Of a stretch of DNA of 64,000 bases, positions 11,737-23,097 are shown piece by piece. This DNA comes from Petrolisthes cinctipes (lineage: Eukaryota > Arthropoda > Malacostraca > Decapoda > Porcellanidae). The number at the start of each line of letters is the position of its first letter. The stretch's first letter is position 1. The notes beneath the pieces are model-generated. The model saw only the letters and a list, made by a program, of their open reading frames with translations. It had not been told where the DNA came from and did not search any database. Location of the stretch: assembly GCA_033782935.1 (NCBI GenBank), contig JAWQEG010001349.1, positions 482,501 to 546,500 of the forward strand, in the 5' to 3' direction. Made by a program: the position numbers and the translations under genes.

Positions 11737-13125
11737 GGCGGTATTAATAAAGACTTTTAAAGCTAAAAGTTCCTCACAAAGTTGAAAATCGCTTCTAACT
11801 CCTAAAAGTACTTCTAAAAGTTGCTTTTATCTTTAAAAGTTACTTTCAAATTGGCTGAAAGGTAGAAGTGGTTCGGAGGACTTTTAAGGGCTTAAAAGTT
11901 ACTTTTAACAGCGTTATCTATTTATTTATTTATCTTTTTTTTCCCCGTGGGTGAAGAATGTGACGAATGAGTGTTCGTTGCAAAAATGATATACAAAGTT
12001 GTTATGTTGTTTAGGTTATTGTAGTGTAATGTTTTAGTGAGTTAGGTTAGGTTTGGTTGTATTGGTGTGTTTTAGGTTAGGTTAGGTTGTATTAGGTTGT
12101 GCTGGGTTGGGTTGGTGTGTATTAGGTTAGTTTAGGTGAGATTAGGTTGGGTTGGGTTGGGCAACATTAGGTTGGGTTGGGTTGATGTGTATTAGGTTAG
12201 TTTGAATTGGGTTGGGCTGCATTAGGGTGGGTGAGGATGGTGTGTATTAGGTCGTTACTGTTATGACAAATAACAACAAAGTACTGTGAAACCGGACCTC
12301 TAATACTTCTCTGTTCCAACACGGTGAAAAGCCTACAATTAAAGAAACTTACCTAAATAGAGTAAAAAGTTAGAAGGTACTAGGCTAGCCGACGGGAGAG
12401 AGAGGTGGTGTTGGTCTTCCCGCCAACACTGTGTTCGTTCTTCCGTCGTAGCTATGACTTGGTCGTTATTCTTAACTTCTGTAGTTACTTCTTGAAGCTA
12501 TTGCAGGCTTTAGATTTTCAAATTGTATTGAATCTTGTTAAAAAATAATCAAAATTACAAAAAATAACATGCTTTAACTTTGCTTAATTTATATTTACGG
12601 TGTATCTTGACCTAAAATGAATGGATTCGAACGATACAGCACCTCCGTAGCCTAATGAACAACCAGCCGCATTTTCCCTACTATACCCAGTTTTCGCTTG
12701 TCATTTGGCAATTATATAATAATATTTGTTATATTAAAAACATAATCATGTGTCAGATACTTTATTTAAGGCACTGAGATATAAGAAGTTTGGACACGTC
12801 GCTTTAGGAGCCCTTGAACGAGCATTATCATCAAATCAACCAATCACGGATGCAGAATAAAAAACCCGCTAGGAATATATTTGTTAAATATAGCAAAGTA
12901 TTATTATAAGTTTTGTAATCTTAATAAGGCATTAAAAAAAAAAATACAGTTGCTACCCGCTAAATTTAGCAGACATTCCAACTCCTAGTAGTAACTTTTA
13001 CTTTTAAGTAAAAGTTGCTGCTAGAAGTACTTTTTGAGGAACTTCTAGAAGCAGCAGCAGTTAAAAGTGCTTTTAGGAGTAACTTTGAAAGTAGGCTACT
13101 TCTAATATCTTTTATTAATACCGGC
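11737..13125. mobile_element. 1.39-kb TIR DNA transposon in LINE-D
   Basis: Ends are near-perfect inverted repeats: GGCGGTATTAATAAAG on the left, and GCCGGTATTAATAAAAG read inward from the right. Both subterminal 150 bases are packed with AAAAGT/ACTTTT words. CCAG flanks it on both sides (11733-11736, 13126-13129). Removing the element and one CCAG joins the LINE-D frame exactly (SDIW to LKPEDFERAISKI), which supports both the boundaries and a 3-4 bp TSD. There is no ORF of note, so it is non-autonomous. Superfamily is unresolved; PIF/Harbinger-like termini are a guess that does not fit the usual TWA target. Confidence 0.82.
12008..12262. repeat. Degenerate TTAGG-like / GGGTTG repeat
   Basis: Many GTTAGGTTAGG, TTAGGTTGG and GGGTTGGGTTG words, irregularly spaced, inside the 1.39-kb TIR transposon. 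TTAGG is the arthropod telomere unit, but spacing is not a clean 5-bp array and the location is interstitial. Confidence 0.6.
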
Positions 13126-14235
13126 CCAGATGTCGCTTAGTTGGTAGTCGACTGATTTCCATGGAATTGGTCTATATTCGTCCATTGGTTTGCCAAAACC
13201 TGAAGTGTACTGCTCATTCAAGGCTTTCAATATTAACTCAGGTTTGCTAATCAGTTCACCTCTGTATATAAGTGGGCCAATGGAGCTTCGAGTTACTGAT
13301 TTTGAGCGCACGTATGTGTAAAAATATTTCGTGTTCGTATTTATTTTCTCTATTGCTCTTGTTTCCGTTAATTTCAATTCTTCTGCACATGATTGTGCAA
13401 GTTTGACTTCAATATTGTTAATTTTGTCTTTCAGTTTCTCTACTTCATACGTGTTTATTGTTTTCGCCATTGTTTTTTTTTTATCTTCGTCGGTTTCCTC
13501 ATCAGGATACAACAATCTCTTGAAATACTGCTTTGGGTGCATCTTTGTCGGACAGGAGTGTGTTGTGTGTATATCTCTAGCAGTTTAGCGTATAATATAT
13601 TATATATGTCGTCACTGGTTTTGTTCTTAAATAGATTAAGTATTCATTGTGGTTTCGTGTATTGCATTCCAATCTGTGTTCTTATGGCGGAAATCCAGTG
13701 AAGAAACGAATCTTTCTTCAGTGTCCGTTTCGTTTCACTCGTTGTCTCCAAATCTGTCTTTATGACTGCAATTCTGTGGTCCGACATCAAAGTGTCTTCA
13801 ATAGTTATATTACTGACTATTTCTTCGTTGTTTGTTAAAGTCAAGTCGAGAATCGGCGGAGAATGTTGTTTCCCCTAGTAGGCGTGTCTATCATTTGTTT
13901 AAGTAGGGATTTGTCCATAAACGATAGAAATAAGTCAGATTGTTGTTGGTCCGAGGCCGATCCTCCGTATATCATTGTCCCATTGGGTTCGTTCCATCTA
14001 ATGATTGGCAAATTAAAATCACCAAGTATTATAATGTTAGGTTCTGGGTTGCCTAGGTTAATTACCTCTGATTCTATTGATCGTATTGTATTTGTAAAGT
14101 TATCAGTAGAGCAGTATGGTAGTCGATAAATTGTTGACAATACTAGTTTCCACTTGAGAATAGAGATCAGTAGGTGATCCACCTCTCCGTTTGACTCTTG
14201 CTTTAAAACACTCGTCTGTCTCATCAAATATTTTC
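13126..14235 (-). pseudogene. LINE-D (CR1-like) endonuclease and linker, 5' half
   Basis: Minus-strand frames with stops and shifts. 14220-13841 has the endonuclease middle: STIYRLPYCSTDN, then NIIILGDFNLPIIRWNEPN (catalytic GDFN box). 13844-13644 has the SDHR-like box (TLMSDHRIAVIK). 13542-13126 is the charged linker before RT (KLKDKINNIEVKLAQ) ending SVDYQLSDIW. The copy is 5'-truncated: it begins directly at the minisatellite (about 14236) and lacks the endonuclease N-terminus. It continues at 11736-11703 and then 2215, after removal of the TIR transposon and A1. Confidence 0.82.
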
Positions 14236-14401
14236 TAACATAAATACACACCCACACAAACACACACAGACGAAGGAATACACACACACACACACACAGA
14301 TGAAGGAATACAAACACACACACATACAGACTAAGAAATACACATACACACACATACACAGATACACATAGGAATACACACACATACACACAGACGAAGG
14401 A

Positions 14402-14434
<33 letters not shown>

Positions 14435-14752
14435 GACGAAGGAATACACACACACACATTGGAATACACACACAGAGACGAAGGAATACACACACACACA
14501 GACACAGACGAAGAAATACACACACACACACACACGCAGACGAAGGAATACACACACACACACACACAGACGAATGAATACACACACACACATACACACA
14601 CACAGACAGACACACATAGGAATACACACACACGCACAGACGAAAAAATGCACAAACACAGACACACATAGGAATACACACACACACAGACGAAGGAATA
14701 CCCACACACACACAGACGAAGGAATACACACACACACACACACAGACGAAGG

Positions 14753-14783
<31 letters not shown>

Positions 14784-14977
14784 GAAGAAATACACACACA
14801 CACGAAGAAATACAGACACACACACACAAACGAAGAAATACACACACATACACACACACACACACACACACTCAGATGAATAAATACAGACACACACACA
14901 CACACACACACTCACACACACACCCAGACGAAGGAATACACACACACACCCAGACACAGACGAAGAAATACACACAG
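14236..14977. repeat. CA-rich minisatellite, right block
   Basis: The same CA array with GACGAAGGAATACACAC punctuation as 1-545. It abuts the truncated 5' end of LINE-D and ends in GATAGATAGATATAGATAG (14975-14996). Confidence 0.95.
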
Positions 14978-15119
14978 ATAGATAGATATAGATAGATTAT
15001 TTTTTTACCATATCATTACATATTACTTATTACATATATTCATATTACATAATTACATATTAAATTAATCTTTGTTACTCATTTTAATTACAATTATAGT
15101 CCAACATAATAATAACTCT

Positions 15120-15349
15120 AACATTTTATTTGTACTCTTCTACACCTACCTACTACAAACAACTGTATTTGATAATATCTTGCTACATGTTTACAGGTAA
15201 ACAGACAGAATATCGTGTATTATTTTACATGTTTCAGCCATTGAATACTTAATTAACAGTAAACACCCGTTCTATTGTGTCAAACCGGTGATTGTCCCAA
15301 ATGTGTTGAGTTTGTGGGCAGTCCTGGAGAACGTGTCTCTCTGTTTGTA
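15120..15349 (-). pseudogene. Scrap of a LINE C-terminus, host of M1
   Basis: Read on the minus strand across the M1 insertion (from 17900, skipping 15350-17873), the frame gives TERHVLQDCPQTQHI and then FDTIERVF. This is the H-x4-C type ending found after RNase H in many LINE ORF2 proteins. It is short, has stops soon after, and I cannot name the family. Confidence 0.35.
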
Positions 15350-16367
15350 CAGTCACTCATAAAAGTAAAGACACCCCCAGACAAGACACCTTTTAAGTGG
15401 TGTGATATCGGTTCTGGTAACATTATACAGCTGGTCACACTCCCGTGAGGCCCACCCAGCGTTGTCAATGTTGGCCGAGATAACCCCGAAACACTAGTTG
15501 TGAGCTCTGCTCGCTCGAACAATTCACTGGTGGGAGGGTGAAGTAAGGAGGGATTTGAGGAGGGTAAGGGGGGTGTCTATACAAGAGAGGTGAGAAATTA
15601 TTCTTGGGGAGGTGAAAAATGTGTGGAAGCCCAGTTATCAATTATTTATATACCGACATTCGTGTCAATTATTAACATAATTAAATGTAAGATTAAGTTC
15701 TTAATATTATGATGTAACACAAAAACAACCGAGGTAACATTATTGTATACGATATTTTTTCGTATAATATTTAATGGTTATTATCAAGCACTAAACGCTG
15801 AAAAATACTTACACAATAACTGAAAAAGAATCATGAACCAGAATGCTATTTATTAAATGAAGCAAATGTGAATACCTTTATATTACATGTGTCAAGTGTT
15901 GATACCACTACTAACACACACTTCCATATCCCCCGTATCTACCTAACAGTTAATAATCGTGTCAAATATCAAGGCTCTCATTATCCCTCACGTGATAGCA
16001 ACCTTGTAATATTCTGAATACTTTTAATAATAGCCTGTTGTATTGAAATGTTTGAATTTGACTATGAAACCCTTTTTTTGTCATTTGTCTCTTGGTAGCA
16101 AAAATTTTTTGCTCTGTATATCTCTTCTCCGTGTGTATCTCTCTTTTCTGTGTGCATGTAATATACTTATATAATTATATAAGCCAGTACACACACACAT
16201 AACATAATAATGTTGGTGACAGAGGTTCTATTGGTTTTATCTGTCATGAGTTGCGAGAGAACTATATTCATAATTATTTAAACATTGTAATAGTTCCATC
16301 AAGTAATACATGGGATGCACAGTTAAGGTTTCATCGGACATGTTAATAAAGAAGCTGGCAACTATTT

Positions 16368-16718
16368 TCAACATTTCTTAAAATTAAACTTTATTGAAGG
16401 CGTGTTAAGGTCTGAAATCCTGTGTTTGCCATCATACAACACCTTCCCAATACTCACACCGTTGTATTTGATGCCGTATTGGTCTTTACTGTCTTCTGCT
16501 ACAAGGTTGATATTAGTGTGACATTCCATATTATACACTCTGCCAATACTCACACCGTTGTATTTGATGACGTTTTGGTCTTTACTGTCTTCTGCTACAA
16601 GGTTGATATTTGTGTGAATTTCCATATACACCTTGCCTTGTGAACTGACTGACTGCACCACCTTACACATCTTCAAGTCATCAGGACTGCCAACATGTTG
16701 GAGAGGGAATATTTCCAC
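16368..16718 (-). other. 116-codon ORF with a tandem 32-residue repeat, in M1 spacer
   Basis: A minus-strand frame in the unique centre of M1. Two copies of a 32-residue unit lie head to tail (HTNINLVAEDSKDQ and IKYNGVSIG in each), encoded by a 96-bp tandem duplication at 16447-16638. The period is a multiple of three, so the frame survives. An AATAAA on the minus strand lies near the ORF end (about 16395). The first codon is GTG (16718) unless upstream sequence is joined. I recognise no family. It could be a captured host gene fragment or chance. Confidence 0.4.
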
Positions 16719-16836
16719 ACTCAGTCTTCAATACCCTTACCAGTTTAGTGGTTTTCAACCAACTCATAATCCTCTTGGAGCATCAAAACTAATTTGGGCT
16801 AACGAGACTAGAGTCAACGTCAATCTCTAATTAATG

Positions 16837-16859
16837 CAAAAAAAAAAAAAAAAAAAATA
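16837..16859 (+). repeat. Poly(A) run in M1 spacer
   Basis: About 22 consecutive A after TAATTAATGC. It could be the tail of a small retroposed insertion ending here; I did not find a matching TSD. Confidence 0.5.
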
Positions 16860-17910
16860 CAGTTGACAAGCCTGTGGGTGCCAGACGCAATCTCCCTGGC
16901 CTCTGCTCACATGTATTATCTGCCAAAATAAAAAAAATTCGCTACCTAGAAACAGATGAAATACTGAGGGATTTATAGTCAATTATCAAACAGCACGTGT
17001 TCACTATATTCAATACAACGAGCGATTATTAAAAGTATTCAGAATATTACAAGGTTGCTATCACGTGAGGGATAATGAGAGCCTTGATATTTGACACGAT
17101 TATAAACTGTTAGGTAGATACGGGGGAAATGGAAGTGTGTGTTAGTAGTGGTATCAACACTTGACACATGTAATATAAAGGTATTCACATTTGCTTCATT
17201 TAATAAATAGCATTCTGGTTCATGATTCTTATTCAGTTATTGTGTAAGTATTTTTCAGCGTTTAGTGTTTGATAATAACCATTAAATATTATACGAAAAA
17301 AGTATACAATAATATTACCTCGGTTGTTTTTGTGTTACATCATAATATTAAAAACTTAATCTTACCTTTAATGATGTTAATAATTGACACGAATATCGGT
17401 ATATAAATAATTGATAACCGGGTGTATTTTCGTACTTTTATTAAAGCTTCCACTCAATTTTTCACCTCCCCAAGAATAATTTCTCACCTCTCTTGTATAG
17501 ACACCCCCCTTACCCTCCTCAAATTCCTCCTTACTTCTCCCTCCCACCAGTGAATGGTTCGAGCGAGCAGAGCTCACAACTAGTGTTTCGGGGTTATCTC
17601 GGCCAACGTTGACAACGCTGGGTGGGCCTCACGGGAGTGTGAACGTCAGAGGTGGTGTGGTGTGGGTTGTGTTTGGAGGAAGGTTGGTTTGCTTGAAACA
17701 TTATCCCAACTCATCCTTCGTCTCATCTAACATTAGTTACAAATGTGTCGAGCAAATCAACTTCATCTCCCAAGCGCCATCACTGACGTCACGTACACTG
17801 TTGCCAGAACCAATATCACAAGTATAAGAAGATGACTGGCCTGTGGGGGTCTTAATTTTTATGAGTGACTGTACCGTGTTCCAGTTGTTGGGAGTGATGG
17901 GTATTGTCGC

Positions 17911-19673
17911 TCATGATAGTTTTAACATTTATTTTTATTAAGGAACGAGTATATTATAGCACTTCCATTTCTTCATAAAGTATTATAAACACAATTGTTG
18001 CATTACATACCCAACTTACAACTATGATGAATGTTAAATAAAAGTAGCATCATATTCGTAGCACCGCTGTGAAATGTGTATGCCACATTTCTATATTATT
18101 ACATCAAGACGGTGCATTATAAAATTTATTTGCTATTAACATACTTAAGTAAACTTGAGTATATATTATAAAATTGTTTTGTTACGTGTTCGGGTATTTT
18201 ACATTATATCACACAAGCTACGAATCGCTAGTTTAAGAAACGTGCCGACGCTGTAAACGGTGACAGGTCATTCACGACCCCTCCCAAACCACATTTTTAG
18301 AGTGGTCGGACTATAATATATAATGTATAGTTCCAACCTTTTTTTGTTTTCACTAATTTGAAACTAATATTCCAGGATGGTTTGTTCAAATAATATCATA
18401 ATATATCGAAGGTAGAAAATGTATAACAACATTAAGCCCAAGAAGAAAACCGAAAATAAGCTTTATGCATGCATCCATTAGGCTCAATGTCCGGTGTCAT
18501 TGCATTAGCTCATTTTCCTCAATAGATGCTTCGCAATTCAACTGATCAAACCATCTTGGAGTTCACTGGTATCCCTGTGTTCATCCATTCCTTCATCACC
18601 GTGGGCCGTCTCTTGATCTGAATCCGAAGATCAATCTGATGTTTCGTTTTCCGAGCCTGAAGCGGTTCTGAAGGTGGATGCACTGTGGTTGGCTGTGGGA
18701 CAGAACATTAGTCCGGCACAGTAAATGGAAATAGCCATGGTAATACATGAGTTACAAAATGCAGTGTTGTACAGTTACCTGACGAAGTTTGTTAATTAAG
18801 TCATGTCACGCATTGGGTCCAGCCACTTATCTGGTAACACAGCAAACGTTGGTGCCAGCCGTACGATCACCTCTAGTAAGCCACACACCCACATGACCTC
18901 TATGTTTTCATTATTCTGTTAATTCATTCTTTCAATCCATGTACAATATAGATAGTCATGTATATTTTTTTAAATCTATTCATGCATTAAAAACGTAAAT
19001 CAATGTGATGAAATATTTTTGTACAGCTGGCATCCTATATGGCGCGCTGCTGTGTGATTGGTTGAAAGGCCACGAGAAGGAGAAGGAGGGGCTGAGGCGA
19101 CTGACATGGGTTACAGAACGCGAATATGCATCCCGCGGGTCTCATCAACAGTTATTTTGTTGTCACTTGTCAGATGTCACCACAACACAATCATATTAGA
19201 GTATATAAGAAAATAATAAATGTTGAGGTTGATGATTACCCTGAATTTGTAACAGAAATAGGTGTTGAACCCTCCCCACATCCATATATGCATAACAATG
19301 AAATTGATGTCTGCGCATATTTGTAAATTGCAGAGAAACTACTACTATTAATATTTAAAAGAAGCCTAATAATTGTAACCTAATATCTCATGTGAAGTCA
19401 CTTCTCTTTTCAACACAAAGCCAATTAGTTGTAAATAATAATAATGAATACAATGTAGGATGTCTCGAGCATTATGAAAATAGAAACCACTACAGTAGTA
19501 AAGTGACAATTAAATACTAGAGTAGACTAAGAGTAAGTTTAAAACTCATAACCGCACATGTTCGAAATTGAAGACATGGTTGAAGTTATCACATTAGGTC
19601 TCAGGGAAATAAGACCCGTCTCCATAACCCTGCCCATAAACACTGGGGGAAAGAGTTGGGTGTATACTGTAGT
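17911..19673. other. AT-rich stretch with no recognisable gene
   Basis: No ORF above about 70 codons and no motif I recognise on either strand. It forms the left flank of A3. A fragment at 18570-18700 (minus) has weak coding character but is interrupted. Confidence 0.6.
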
Positions 19674-19685
19674 GACGTTGAGCGT

Positions 19686-22129
19686 TCGGCTACGTCTAAT
19701 GTCTGCTCTGTTGCAAGATGATGACGATGATGCAGAGGAGATAACTGAGGAGGAGTTGCGACGTGCTCTCTCTCGGGGTAGAGCTTCTTCCCCTGGTGAT
19801 GATGGTATTACTTATGCTGTGCTGCTCCTACTTCAACAAGTTCCTGGGAACCCTCTACTTCGACTGTATAATCTTTGTCTTCGTGATGGTTGTGTACCAC
19901 GAGCCTGGACCAGCAGCACAATAATACCCATCCCTAAGCCCGGCACTGCGAAGTTCAGGCCTATTTCCCTGACTTCCTGTTTTTGTAAAGTTATGGAGAG
20001 AATCTTACTCAATCGTCTCATGTACAGACTGCAAGATCGCCTTTCTCCATGGCTGTTTGGTTTCCTTCCCCAGCGGAGCACACACCACTGCCTTGTCGAC
20101 CTGTACACTCGCCTTAACAGGGACAGTGTGGTGGCCTTCATTGACCTTCGAAGTGCCTTCGATGTTGCTAATAGAGACGTCATTTTGGATCAACTAGTTG
20201 ACTTTGGGATAAAGGGTAATCTATTACGGTGGATTCGGAGCTACCTGAGTAACAGGACCTCCCGTGTGTTTTTCAGTGGTGCGCTCAGTCCTTTGCGCAG
20301 TTTTCATCTTGGTACACCTCAAGGGGGTGTTCTCAGCCCATTGTTATTTAATATTCTGATGCATCGGCTGCTCACTTCTCTCCCTGATATACCTGGAACT
20401 ACAATTACGTGCTATGCTGATGATATCTGTGTTCATTCTACCTCACCAAGGGATCTCCAGCGGTTTCTTGACTCCTTCTCTGTGTCCTCCTCTCACTGTG
20501 GCATTATTGTCTCACCAGATAAGAGCAGAATATTCACCTGCCGCCTTCCTCAAGCTCGCCCAGTGTTCACCATTGGAGGGACTGTCATTCCCATGTGTTC
20601 CCAGTATCGCTACCTGGGCGCACCAGTCAATATTTGGCCAATTGTCCCTGCCAGACCTCAAGACCATCCCATTGTCCAGGATTTGTTGGGTCGTCTCCAG
20701 CGCCGACTTACGCCACTTCAATGGCTCGCTAACAACTCCTCGGGCATCTCCATCCCAGTAGCCAGGACTATCTATATTGCTTTTATCCGTTCAGTTGTTG
20801 ATTACCTCTCCCCTGTTCTGATTCAACTTCCCAGGGCTACTCTTGAAACTTTAGAAAAATTTCAGAATAGAGCAATGAGAATAATTCTCGGTTGTCCAAT
20901 GTCGACCATAATAGTGAACATGCAGCGTGAGTTGCGTCTTCCCCCGTTAGTGGAGAGAATTTATTCTAATGTTACTTGCTTCACTGTCAAGTGCCTCCAT
21001 TTCCCACATCTTTCACCCCATTACTCTCAGTTAGTCAGGACTTCTCTTAGACCAAACTACCCGGTCCCTCCCATACTGCCTGCTGGACGTACTCTTATAA
21101 GGTCTGTTTCCTTTATGCTCCGTAGTCATAATATAGATATAATGGTGGCCGACGTCCCCCCAGGACCCCCTCCGTGGATGCTACCAACACCTGATGTGAG
21201 CTTCACACCTACTTTCAAGTCGGAACTGCCTTCTCTACAGCGGCAGTTGGCTCTGGAAAACATAGAAACAGTGACGTCCTCCATCACAGATCCATACTGC
21301 CTCTACACTGATGGCTCATTGCAAGTGGATGGTGCAGCAGGTTGTGCCGTTTTCTCACCTGACATGGAGTCACCTCCAGGGGGCTGGGTTGGCCATCGTC
21401 TCTGTAACCACTCTAGCTCAACATTGTGTGAACTGTATGCCATTCTGGATGCTGTTAGTCTTGTTTGTCAACATGGAGTGAATGCTGCCATTTTTTGTAA
21501 CTCCAGACCTGCCCTTCATTCTCTCTCTAGTGTTCAGCCCACACACTCTACTGTTGTTCAGCAGATTTTATCGTTTTTGGCCTTATTGCGTCATCGTAAC
21601 TTGACTGTCAAATTTTTATGGGTGCCATCCCATGTAGGTTTACGTCACAATGGTACAGTTGACAGACTCGCAAAGGAAGCCTGCCATCTGCCCCCTCGTG
21701 GTGTTGGATGTCCTCTCTCCCTGACATGTTACCTTTCTAAAGTCCGCTCCGCCGCTCTCCTCCCTGTACGGCGACGCAGGGATGCAGAGAGGCCCTTCAG
21801 CATCTCCATCACACATTATGAGTCTGTCTGCCGTCACAAATATTCCTACCGTCGTCGAGGCCTAATGGTTCGGAGGCACAATGTAGTCTCTGCTCGTTTG
21901 AGGCTTGGCTACCGACCACCGTGGCAGGTTGCTGGGATGCAGGGTGAGCTTCCCTTCACTGAGTGTCGCTCGTGCTAACACTGTAGAGCACTATTGCCTG
22001 GCCTGCCCCACTGTCCGACACTTGCTTCCCCGGGGCCTGTCACTTGATGTGGTTTGTCGACACCTGCTGAACCACCAGGTTCTGGAGGAACTTCTGGTAC
22101 GCCACCCTCGTTTTGGTGGATTTAAGTAG
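19686..22129 (+). pseudogene. LINE-A3 ORF2 fragment: RT and RNase H
   Basis: Open from the truncation point to 21978. RT has intact FIDLRSAFDVANRD, GTPQGGVLSPLLFN and catalytic YADD, unlike A1. RNase H has LYTDGSLQVDGAAG, a substituted FCNSRPALHSL (Asp to Asn where A1 has FCDSKP), and LWVPSHVGLRHNGT. A small deletion at about 21965, relative to A1, shifts the frame inside the C-terminal Cys/His cluster; the original terminus GGFK-stop is at 22129. It lacks the endonuclease, so it cannot move alone. The ORF reaches back to 19558 through unrelated flank by chance. Confidence 0.92.
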
Positions 22130-22342
22130 GTCATAATGTAAATATTTGTCTGTATGCTTGTGCTCCATTCTGTTATGTTTTCGTGATGTGTGTGTGTTGT
22201 GTGTGTGTGTGTGTGTGCGTGTGCGTATGTATGTGTGGTTTTAGTCATTGTATTCTCATGGGTCCCGCCTACCAGTATGTATTGTTGCCTGCCTGTTGAT
22301 TGACGCTACGGCGCAATTAATTAAAAAAAAAAAAAAAAAAAA
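19686..22342 (+). mobile_element. LINE-A copy A3, 5'-truncated
   Basis: Starts inside ORF2 at TCGGCTACGTCT (compare 5197 in A1) and ends in poly(A) of about 20 residues at 22323-22342. It is flanked by a perfect 12-bp target-site duplication, GACGTTGAGCGT (19674-19685 and 22343-22354). 5' truncation, poly(A) and an intact TSD are the marks of target-primed reverse transcription. The perfect TSD and largely open frame make it one of the youngest insertions in the window. Confidence 0.95.
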
Positions 22343-22508
22343 GACGTTGAGCGTGGTAAGGAGGGGAGATAAGAGGTGCTGGCAATATCAAAAGCTAGAA
22401 AACATGTAGGCAGGAAGTTGCCCATCCTGAAGTCTACCTAATGAACCTTATAGGGAACTTAACGTGATTTTAATAATAAAAAACATGGTCATGAACATGA
22501 GATTGTTT

Positions 22509-23097
22509 TGTACCAGTCCTAATTTGATCTCTTCGAAGAATATGGTACATTACCTTGCTCTGGAGTTGTAGTAGGTTGTGGTAGTAGTTGTTGTTGTGGT
22601 ATTAGGTAGCGAGCTCGGCGTTGTGATGGTGTTCTTAGGTAAGTGACTTCACAAGTTTCTTTAGGCTTAATTTATTTATACATACTTATCTCTATACAGG
22701 GAATTATATTTGATGCCTTGTCTGATATGCCTGTGTCTCTCTCTTATGGAGACAGGTTATAGCCCTGGGAGTCAGTTTAGGAAATCCTACATATTAGTTC
22801 AACTTCACTGCTTATATACATTCTCTATTGGGGAGTTCCTGGTACTTTTAAAAAGGGGTGGCGTTTATTTAAGCTCCACCCAATTCTCCTCTCTCTCTCT
22901 CTCCCTCTTGCTTTCTCTCCCTTTCTCTCTCTCTCTCCCACTTTCTCTCTCTCTCCCACTTTCTCTCCCTCTCTCTCTTGAGTTTAGAGATGACAGTGAG
23001 AAATTGTAGGGTAAAATGGGTACCCTCTTGTGTTTGTGTTCGTCTGGTGGCGTCTTGTTGTTTATGTTACATGTTGTTGTTAGAAGGGTCTTGTACA
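22509..23097 (-). repeat. Gypsy-G 3' LTR
   Basis: 589 bp; the downstream LTR in sense orientation. It contains a (CT)n-rich block (22890-22980 on plus) which differs by 2 bp from the other LTR. The bases before it in sense are not a clear polypurine tract. The 99-codon plus-strand frame across it is a shadow repeated in the other LTR. Confidence 0.95.

Larger units (their letters stand above)
15350..17871. mobile_element. MITE-M copy M1: 2.5-kb foldback element
   Basis: Ends are inverted repeats starting CAGTCACTCATAAAA and flanked by TA on both sides (15348-15349, 17872-17873), as in Tc1/mariner-type elements. The complementarity goes far beyond the termini: 15350-16047 and about 17003-17871 are inverted copies (for example the CGAGCGAGCAGAGCTCACAA region, right strand), with about 170 bases missing from the left arm. 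The arms enclose a spacer of about 955 bp. No transposase is seen. A transcript across it would form a hairpin of roughly 700 bp. M2 (32681-33561) is an internally deleted relative. Confidence 0.9.

Noticed and set aside
12008..12262. Chromosome end (telomere)
   Set aside because: TTAGG units are irregular and lie inside a TIR transposon nested in a LINE.
14224..14975. Long Cys/Val/Ser-rich open frames in CA repeats (also 192-514, 7152-7679, 49564-49968, 50422-51004)
   Set aside because: Short tandem repeats are open in several frames on both strands; composition is that of the repeat and there is no independent motif.
18570..18700. Acidic Ser-rich minus-strand frame after a possible splice acceptor
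   Set aside because: The acidic frame has an in-frame stop, the alternative frame is only about 46 codons, and no motif is recognisable.
22710..23009. 99-codon plus-strand ORF, repeated at 30557-30826
   Set aside because: It is the antisense of the LTR, with a (CT)n stretch giving Ser/Leu repeats; no homology.
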